DNA from: Pisciglobus halotolerans
Lineage (GTDB): Bacteria > Bacillota > Bacilli > Lactobacillales > Carnobacteriaceae
DNA: 39,221 bases
Assembly: GCF_900113675.1 (NCBI RefSeq)
Contig: NZ_FOQE01000021.1
Span: 1 to 39,221, forward strand
Direction: 5' to 3'
Part shown: one piece after another, positions 34,247-39,221 of the stretch
How the letters are laid out: every line of letters begins with the position of its first letter
Position numbering within the stretch: position 1 is the stretch's first letter
Position numbers and translations under genes: made by a program
The notes under the pieces: generated by a model
What the model saw: the letters and a program-made list of their open reading frames with translations, nothing else
Told to the model about the DNA's origin: nothing
The model's database searches: none

Positions 34247-35485
34247 ATGGTTTTACCGAATTTTGAAGAAAACTTGAAGAAATATGCCCATTTGATTGCA
34301 AAAACAGGTGTGAATGTGCAAGAAGGACATACAGTATTATTAAGTGTGGACGTGGATCAAGCACCGCTTGCTCGCCTTGTTGTTGAAGAAGCTTATGCAT
34401 TAGGCGCTACGGAAGTTGTGGTGCAATGGGCAGATGACATCACCAACCGCTCTCGGATGCAACATACCCCAGCAGAACGTTTGACAGCTATTCCACAATA
34501 TAAAGTGGACGAATCTGTATACTTTTTGGAAAAAGGAGCTAGCCGGATCAGCTTGCGTTCTTCAGATCCTGATGCTTTGGCAGGAATCGATCCTGAGAAA
34601 ATTGCGGCTTATCAATCTGCGTTTGGGAAAGCGATGATCGAACAACGTAAAGCTACGCAAGCCAATAAAGTGAGCTGGACAGTGGTCGCTGCAGCTAGTC
34701 CTAAGTGGGCTGCGAAAGTCTTCCCTGATTTGAAAACGTCTGAGGAACAAGTAGATGCTTTATGGGATGCGATTTTCAAAGCTGTTCACATTTACGATGA
34801 AGATCCTGTTGCGACTTGGAAAAAGAAAGATGTGACGTTGGAAACAAAAGCAGACGAATTGAATGCGCAGCAATTTGACGCATTGCACTACACGGCTCCG
34901 GGAACTGATTTGACTGTCGGCTTGCCTAAGGGTCATCACTGGGAAGGTGCTGGCAGTTTGAACGCTCGAGGCGAACGGTTCATGGCCAACATGCCGACGG
35001 AAGAAGTGTTCACTGCTCCAGATGCTAATCGCGTCGATGGTGTTGTACGCAGCACGAAGCCGTTAAGCTACGCTGGAACAACGATCTTAGACATGGAATT
35101 TACCTTTAAGGATGGCAAAGTAGTACGGGTAACGGCTGCTCAAGGTGAAGAAACGATCCAACGTTTGGTCGACACCGACGACGGTTCTTGCCGTTTGGGA
35201 GAAGCTGCATTGGTGCCTAACCAATCTCCTATTTCACAATCCGGCTTGACTTTCTTCAACACCTTATATGACGAAAACGCCTCCAATCACTTGGCACTCG
35301 GTTCTGGCTATGCTTTCAATATCAATGGCGGAACGGAAATGTCAGAAGAAGAATTGATCGAACACGGCTTGAATCGTTCAGCGGTCCACGTTGACTTTAT
35401 GATCGGTTCAGACAAAATGGATGTCGACGGCATCAAAGCAGACGGCACCGTTGTTCCTATTTTCCGCAATGGTGAATGGGCATAA
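34247..35485 (+). CDS. pepS: Aminopeptidase of family M29 (PepS/AmpS type)
   Basis: 412 aa, the standard family length. N-terminal domain FEENLKKYAHLIAKTGVNVQEGHTVLLSVDVDQAPLARLVVEEAYALGATEVVV; the metal-binding C-terminal half has NMPTEEVFTAPDANRVDGVVRS (metal Glu), LGEAALVPNQSPIS, FFNTLYDENASNHLALGSGY (Glu and His) and VHVDFMIGSDKMDVDGI (His, Asp). A two-metal exopeptidase of the cytoplasm that acts on peptides. AAAGGAGG lies 9 nt before ATG. Codon use is biased toward common codons, fitting good expression. Own promoter and terminator. Confidence 0.95.
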   Translation: MVLPNFEENLKKYAHLIAKTGVNVQEGHTVLLSVDVDQAPLARLVVEEAYALGATEVVVQWADDITNRSRMQHTPAERLTAIPQYKVDESVYFLEKGASRISLRSSDPDALAGIDPEKIAAYQSAFGKAMIEQRKATQANKVSWTVVAAASPKWAAKVFPDLKTSEEQVDALWDAIFKAVHIYDEDPVATWKKKDVTLETKADELNAQQFDALHYTAPGTDLTVGLPKGHHWEGAGSLNARGERFMANMPTEEVFTAPDANRVDGVVRSTKPLSYAGTTILDMEFTFKDGKVVRVTAAQGEETIQRLVDTDDGSCRLGEAALVPNQSPISQSGLTFFNTLYDENASNHLALGSGYAFNINGGTEMSEEELIEHGLNRSAVHVDFMIGSDKMDVDGIKADGTVVPIFRNGEWA

Positions 35486-35649
35486 GTCAGTGGAGAAAGT
35501 TCGCATGAAAGCGAAGATTACCAATATGTTAGTTCCAGCAAAGTGCGACCATGCAGACAAGATCAGCTAGGCACAGCTTTCTGGCCTGGCTTTTACAACT
35601 CAACTTAAATAAGCACTACATTCGCGCAGCGGCTTTAAAGATCCTCAAT

Positions 35650-35690
35650 GGGTCACAAAGTTTCGCTGCGCTCTCTTTGTACCCTTTTTT
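35650..35690 (+). terminator. Terminator of pepS
   Basis: GGGT-C-ACAAAG (35650-35660) pairs with CTTTGT-ACCC (35675-35684), single bulged C, then TTTTTT. 165 bp after the pepS stop and just before array 5. Confidence 0.75.
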
Positions 35691-35699
35691 CTGGCTTGA

Positions 35700-36315
35700 G
35701 CTGCATACTCGCAGGCCGGATCCAGTTTGAGTGTGTGATAAAGGCTCTCTTATGGCATACTCACTGATCAAATTCAGTTTGAGTGTGCGATAAAGCCTCT
35801 CTTATGGCATACTCGTGGACTGGATCCTGTTTGAGTGTGCCATAAAGCCTCTCTTATGACATACTCGCAGGCCGAATCCAGTTTGAGTGTGCGATAAACG
35901 CTCTCTTATGACATACTCGCAGGCTTAATTCAGTTTGAGTGTGCGATAAACGCTCTCTTATGACATACTCGCAGGCTTAATTCAGTTTGAGTGTGCCATA
36001 AACGCTCTCTTATGGCATACTCGCAGGCCGAATCCAGTTTGAGTGTGCGATAAACGCTCTCTTATGGCATACTCGCAGGCCGAATCCAGTTTGAGTATGC
36101 GATAAATGCTTTCTTATTGCATACTCGCAGGTCGAATCCAGTTTGAGTGTGCGATAAACGCTCTCTTATGGCATACTCGCAGGCTTAATTCAATTTGAGT
36201 GTGTGATAAAGCCTCTCTTATGGCATACTCGTGGACTGGATCCTGTTTGAGTGTGTGATAAACGCTCTCTTATGGCATACTCGCAAGCCGAATCCAGTTT
36301 GAGAGTGCGATAAAG
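35700..36315. repeat. 52-bp tandem array 5 (12 units)
   Basis: ACTC of successive units at 35707, 35759, 35811, 35863, 35915, 35967, 36019, 36071, 36123, 36175, 36227 and 36279: exactly 52 bp apart. Arms TTATGGCATACTC and GAGTGTGCGATAA, nearly the arms of array 4; core GCAGGCCGAATCCAGTTT, unrelated to array 4. Variants (GCAGGCTTAATTCAGTTT, GTGGACTGGATCCTGTTT) recur at distant positions. Convergent intergenic region between pepS and the thioredoxin-like gene. Confidence 0.95.
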
Positions 36316-36378
36316 CAGAGCATCATCAGGTCACATTTGAAAAAAGTTGGGAAAAGGATTGTTTTTTGTGCATGAGGG

Positions 36379-36490
36379 GGAAATGTCATTTATGGCAGCG
36401 TCGTTGGATCTGCACTAATGGTATAGAGGTGTAAAATAGGAAATGACTATTTATCTTGGTCTAAGTCGTTGGGTTTGCGTTAATGGTATA
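36379..36490. repeat. 65-bp imperfect direct repeat
   Basis: GTCGTTGGATCTGCACTAAT at 36400 recurs as GTCGTTGGGTTTGCGTTAAT at 36465, both followed by GGTATA; the preceding GGAAATG...ATTTAT is also repeated. Two copies only, no hairpin arms. The remaining sequence to 36673 shows no supported gene; a 71-codon frame at 36443 lacks a ribosome binding site. Confidence 0.65.
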
Positions 36491-36673
36491 AGAAATGCAA
36501 AAAAGGGGATGGCTAATGTTGGGGTGTGCTTTTACTTTCTTTATTATACGTTACTTGCTGGGCGCAGCCAAAGGATATCTACCTGTCTCAAGCGTTTCAG
36601 CAAAATAGGAAGCAGCAATGCTGGGCTCCTCCTCTTCTGCATTCACTTATTTCGATAAAATAGTCGGCTGCGC

Positions 36674-37003
36674 TTAATAATTTTCAGCAATTTGCGTGAA
36701 TTTCTTTTCTAGTTCGCTCATTTGTACGAATCTGGCTTCGCGCATGACTTCTTTCCCGTCTGCAAATAGCAGCAATGCCGGAACAGTCAGCACTTGGAAT
36801 TGTCCGGCGACTTCTGGCACCTCACCCGCGTCAACTTGAACAGAATGAATGCGCGGCAAATATTTTAAGATCTCTTGGACTTGCGGCTGGATCGCGTGGC
36901 ATACCCCACAATCTTCTCTTGAGATAAAAACAAACGCCAACTCATTTTCTTTGATAAAAGTTAAAACGTCTGCGATAGCATGCGCTTGGTAAAATGTATT
37001 CAT
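36674..37003 (-). CDS. Thioredoxin-like protein
   Basis: 109 aa. Thioredoxin fold: FVFISREDCGVCHAIQPQVQEILKYL with active-site Cys32-Gly-Val-Cys35, then the cis-Pro at 75 (VLTVPALLLFADG). The active site CGVC replaces the CGPC of classical thioredoxins, and Asp31 precedes it where TrxA has Trp, so it is a paralog with altered redox properties rather than TrxA. No signal peptide. Single gene, convergent with pepS and array 5. Confidence 0.9.
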   Translation of the reverse strand: MNTFYQAHAIADVLTFIKENELAFVFISREDCGVCHAIQPQVQEILKYLPRIHSVQVDAGEVPEVAGQFQVLTVPALLLFADGKEVMREARFVQMSELEKKFTQIAENY

Positions 37004-37226
37004 GTTTATCCCCCTTCCTGATTGTCCTTACTGTTGCTCAACAAAATAGTCGTCAAGTTTCTGTTCAATGAGCGCTTATGAGTGGCTTACTTCAGTTTAG
37101 CACTTTCTATCCAAACTTGCCATTTACTTGCTAGTTGAAACGTTTGCTTTCATCGAAACCGCTATTCTCATTCTTTATTGGACGTTTTTACCTATTTGCC
37201 ACCTTTTAGTTGCTTGTCGGCGGGCT

Positions 37227-37236
37227 TTTAGCTAAA
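37227..37236. promoter_or_regulatory. Palindrome in the promoter region of the second TetR gene
   Basis: Perfect 10-bp palindrome TTTAGCTAAA located 54 bp before the TetR-family start, close to a GTATAT -10-like stretch. A possible autoregulatory operator; no second site seen. Confidence 0.4.
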
Positions 37237-37289
37237 CTTATTGTATATAGCAAATGGATTTTTTTGATCAGTTTTAAGGAGGATATTTT

Positions 37290-37928
37290 ATGAGCAGCTC
37301 CCATACCCCGCCGCGGTTAGATAAACGGATCTTAAAAAGCAAGCACGCGATCGAGCAGGCTTTTATCGATCTATTAAAAGAAGAGGATTATAGCAAAATC
37401 ACCATCACTAAGATCACTGAGCATGCTGGCGTTAACCGCGGAACATTTTATAAGCACTATACTTACAAGGAAGATATTTTAAAAGAGGTTCGTCAATCTG
37501 TCTTAGACCAATTTACCAATATCTTAGAAACCATCTATATTCACTTGTCTATTTTAGAGCTTCGGCATCAGCCTTTAGACACCGCCCTATTTGCCTTTGT
37601 TTATGAAAATCGCGATTTCTTTCATCTGGCCCTTCATTCGATCGGCTTTTTGGACTTTCAAAACCAATTTTGCAACAGCATCAAACAGTTGTTGCTGGAA
37701 CAATATTTCTCGCGAGTCACACTTCCGGAAAAAACCAAAAATGTTCTTTGCGGCTATATTTCATATGGCTTCTTAGGTATTTTAGTTGAATGGGACAAAA
37801 CGGACTATCAAACTTCAGTTGAAGATGTTACTGAAACGACGCGCCAAGTCTTGATTTGTGACTTTGTAGAATTAAAAAAACAAAGCATGAAAAACTTGGA
37901 CACTTCAGAAGAAGATAAAAACAACTAA
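37290..37928 (+). CDS. TetR/AcrR-family regulator (DhaS-like C-terminal domain)
   Basis: 212 aa. N-terminal HTH: LKSKHAIEQAFIDLLKEEDYSKITITKITEHAGVNRGTFYKHYTYKEDILKEV. The rest, with FVYENRDFFHLALHSIGFLDFQNQF and CGYISYGFLGILVEWDK, resembles the C-terminal domain of DhaS-type regulators of Firmicutes, where members are often annotated as dihydroxyacetone-kinase regulators; here no such operon is nearby. AAGGAGG is 7 nt from ATG. Its stop is 45 bp before the tRNA gene. Confidence 0.9.
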   Translation: MSSSHTPPRLDKRILKSKHAIEQAFIDLLKEEDYSKITITKITEHAGVNRGTFYKHYTYKEDILKEVRQSVLDQFTNILETIYIHLSILELRHQPLDTALFAFVYENRDFFHLALHSIGFLDFQNQFCNSIKQLLLEQYFSRVTLPEKTKNVLCGYISYGFLGILVEWDKTDYQTSVEDVTETTRQVLICDFVELKKQSMKNLDTSEEDKNN

Positions 37929-38719
37929 TTGCCTCTGGACATTCTGATGGAAATCTGCGAAAATAAACATTGTGGCCCTATAGCTCAGGTGGATAGAGCA
38001 AACGTTTCCTGTACGCAACGTTTTACAACAAACTAAATTGAAAAGTTTAGCAAAATGTAAGAGCTTCTGTAGCTTAACTGTTACTACGATACTGTGCACA
38101 ATGAAAAAAGCACACTCCAGTTCAACCGCTGGAGAAAAACCTTAACCTCCGATTGGCAGCTGTAAAGATAGTTGCAGTGTGTCAAAAGTTCGGTAAAGTC
38201 GGCATCGTGTCTCCAAGACCATTTGCCGGAGGGCTATAAATTAAATAAGGTGAGCATGTGTGTGGACACTGACGAACTTTCGAATGTGAGGATGTTTACT
38301 GCGCATTGTCGCATGCGCGGCTGCTTGTCTGGGAAAGCGAGCGCTGCGGTTAGGGATTTGCCCTGACCTGTTTCTTGTTTGGTGGTTGAGAACAAGAAAT
38401 GCAGAACATCTGTAGAAAGCACCTAAGTTTAACTGTAAAGCTAGTAGTAACGGAACGTTGGAAGCAATAAAGAATCACCCTTTCCTATCTGAGGATTCTA
38501 AATAGCAGGACAATGGCTATTGTATTATTGTGGCAGCGGCTGTGTAGTACCAATGAAACAGGGATAACAACCTGTGGAGGAAAGATGGCCAGTCAAGGAA
38601 AGCAATGAGTTGAAGCATATCGCCATTATATCAAGTAGCATAGCTGTTCAGCCAGACTGAATAGAATTTATTTATCATAAGAGATCATCTCTCTTCTCTC
38701 TTTGTTGTTTCTTGATGGA

Positions 38720-38753
38720 ACGCCTTGTGCGATGAAAGTCGCCTGCAAGGTGT
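38720..38753 (+). ncRNA. Group II intron domain V
   Basis: Exactly 34 nt: lower 9-bp helix ACGCCTTGT with GCAAGGTGT, upper 5-bp helix GCGAT with GTCGC, GAAA tetraloop, two-nt bulge CT on the 3' side. The catalytic triad is CGC (38721-38723) with its middle G in a G:U pair, as expected; CGC in place of AGC is known from group IIC introns. Confidence 0.93.
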
Positions 38754-38816
38754 GGACTGGGGGAAAACCAGTAATCTGAGCAAGTCATGTTGCAGATGAA
38801 CGTTACCTATCAGTAT
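38754..38816 (+). ncRNA. Group II intron domain VI with branch-point adenosine
   Basis: Basal pairing ACTGGG (38756-38761) with CC...CAGT (38806-38814) leaves TAT unpaired; A38809 in that bulge is eight nt from the 3' splice site, the canonical branch position. A distal stem TCTG (38775-38778) with CAGA (38793-38796) caps the domain. Confidence 0.75.
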
Positions 38817-38864
38817 AAACGTTAGGTCGGGAGTTCAAATCTCTCTAGGGTCGTTTTATCGATA

Positions 38865-38910
38865 AAAAGCGGTGAAATCGAGGCATACAAACCTTGATTT
38901 CATCGCTTTT
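38865..38910. terminator. Terminator after the split tRNA gene
   Basis: AAAAGCGGTGAAATCGAGG (38865-38883) pairs, with few mismatches, with CCTTGATTTCATCGCTTTT (38892-38910). It ends in a T-run and is 11 bp after the tRNA discriminator base. Confidence 0.85.
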
Positions 38911-38939
38911 CTCGGTTCCTCCTCTTTTAACGTTGATAA

Positions 38940-39121
38940 AGAAATTTCCTACGGTCGATGGGCTACTGATGGAAAGCCATGAGAACACATTGAGCCGAAA
39001 ATCGTGTCTCAATGTTTGCAAGCTTCAAACTTAGTGTAACGGCTAAAGCCTAACACTAAGTGATTCACATTGCATCTTTTTTCATGGCTATCAGTAGCCC
39101 TATGTGCCTCCTGAAATTTCT
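38940..39121. other. Multi-branched fold-back element of unknown type
   Basis: Nested inverted repeats around one centre: AGAAATTTC (38940-38948)/GAAATTTCT (39113-39121); GGGCTACTGAT (38960-38970)/ATCAGTAGCCC (39090-39100); AGCCATGA (38975-38982)/TCATGGCT (39082-39089). Inside are two separate hairpins, CATTGAG (38988-38994)/CTCAATG (39008-39014) and ACTTAGTGT (39029-39037)/ACACTAAGT (39053-39061), the latter topped by GGCTAAAGCC. No ORF and no match to a riboswitch or T-box motif that I know. It could be a structured RNA or a MITE-like element. From 39122 to the window end I see nothing else. Confidence 0.7.
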
Positions 39122-39221
39122 AGAAATAGGATTCTAAAGAGTTTAGCATTAAAAAAATTGATTTTTTACAGACCAACGTTAAATATTGTAGAACCCTTTT
39201 CTCATTAGTGGAAACCGTTAA

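Larger units (their letters stand above)
38011..38816 (+). mobile_element. ORF-less group II intron in the anticodon loop
   Basis: 806 nt. It begins GTACG (consensus GUGYG) and ends AT (consensus AY). Domain V (38720-38753) and domain VI follow canonical rules and are listed separately. IBS1 TTTCCT (last six nt of exon 1, 38005-38010) is matched by AGGAAA at 38578-38583 and again at 38596-38601, either of which could be EBS1. Domain I long-range pairings that I can see: CAACGTT (38016-38022) with AACGTTG (38454-38460), GTTACTAC (38080-38087) with GTAGTAAC (38444-38451). AAGAGA/TCTCTT near 38680-38696 may be a reduced domain IV. The longest frames inside are about 60 codons with no reverse transcriptase motif, so splicing depends on the RNA alone or on a maturase in trans. 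Confidence 0.87.
37974..38853 (+). tRNA. tRNA-Arg(CCU) split by a group II intron
   Basis: Exon 1 is 37974-38010 and exon 2 is 38817-38853. Joined, they give a 74-nt cloverleaf. Acceptor GGCCCTA pairs with TAGGGTC (one G:U); D-stem GCTC/GAGC; anticodon stem AACGT/ACGTT; loop TTCCTAA with anticodon CCU; T-stem GGGAG/CTCTC with loop TTCAAAT; discriminator G. CCA is not encoded. Every stem pairs across the insertion, and the loop contains U33 and A37/A38, so a functional tRNA needs exact removal of 806 nt. Moving the junction by one nt gives the same product because of a shared T. The other nearby frame choice (anticodon CAU) would require splicing after C34 and fits the intron ends worse. Confidence 0.9.

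Noticed and set aside
36443-36658. 71-codon frame as a small protein gene
   Set aside because: No Shine-Dalgarno, overlaps the second copy of a 65-bp direct repeat, and the predicted protein has no plausible domain.
38172-38422. Short frames within the intron as a maturase remnant
   Set aside because: The frames are about 60 codons on either strand, lack any reverse transcriptase or X-domain motif, and overlap paired domain I segments.
38011-38816. Group I intron, the usual type in bacterial tRNA anticodon loops
   Set aside because: With the exon junction set by the tRNA fold, the insert ends in T and not in the terminal G required for group I, no P7/P3 core motif is visible, and domain V of group II is perfect.

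Overview
The window looks like a chromosomal segment from a low-GC Gram-positive bacterium of the order Lactobacillales. Enterococcaceae or Carnobacteriaceae is my best guess, an inference from the gene content: TagA-type glycosyltransferase, PepS-type M29 aminopeptidase, tributyrin-esterase-like EstA, ChW-repeat surface protein and AGGAGG ribosome binding sites. I cannot name a species. The left half (1 to about 18.5 kb) is visibly more AT-rich than the right half.

Left half. A surface-polysaccharide locus runs almost entirely on the minus strand. It holds a priming sugar-1-phosphate transferase, seven glycosyltransferases (five GT2 type, two GT4 type), a Wzx-type flippase, two polymerase-like membrane proteins (one EpsG-like, one with a Wzy 'SEPS' motif) and a Wzz-like protein without a kinase domain. 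An LTA-synthase-like phosphoglycerol transferase lies upstream and a secreted ChW-repeat protein downstream. A strong intrinsic terminator separates the flippase gene from the last glycosyltransferase gene. Divergent from the locus is a tagA-like gene on the plus strand.

Right half. Housekeeping and accessory genes are spaced by unusually long intergenic regions: a CDF metal exporter, a YihY-family membrane protein, an XRE regulator, two paralogous NERD-domain proteins, a hexapeptide acetyltransferase, a DUF6933/integrase-core-like fusion, an OafA-type acyltransferase, methionine aminopeptidase, a CYP152 fatty-acid peroxygenase, an esterase, a flavodoxin, two TetR regulators, an M29 aminopeptidase and a thioredoxin-like protein. 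Five intergenic regions carry tandem arrays (6, 7, 11, 8 and 12 units) whose repeat period is exactly 52 bp every time, although the sequences differ. Every unit has ACTC, 18 nt, GAGT at its centre, flanked by longer inverted arms. Several arrays are bracketed by hairpins of a shared AGACTCG...CGAGTCT family. A separate array of nine 23-bp repeats precedes the flavodoxin promoter.

Far right. A tRNA-Arg(CCU) gene is interrupted in its anticodon loop by an 806-nt ORF-less insertion with the hallmarks of a group II intron: a canonical 34-nt domain V with GAAA tetraloop and two-nt bulge, a domain VI with a bulged A eight nt from the 3' end, an AY 3' end, and EBS1 candidates matching the 5' exon. 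A terminator and then a large, unrecognised multi-branched fold-back element follow it. The intron-split tRNA and the 52-bp-periodic arrays are the two most notable findings.
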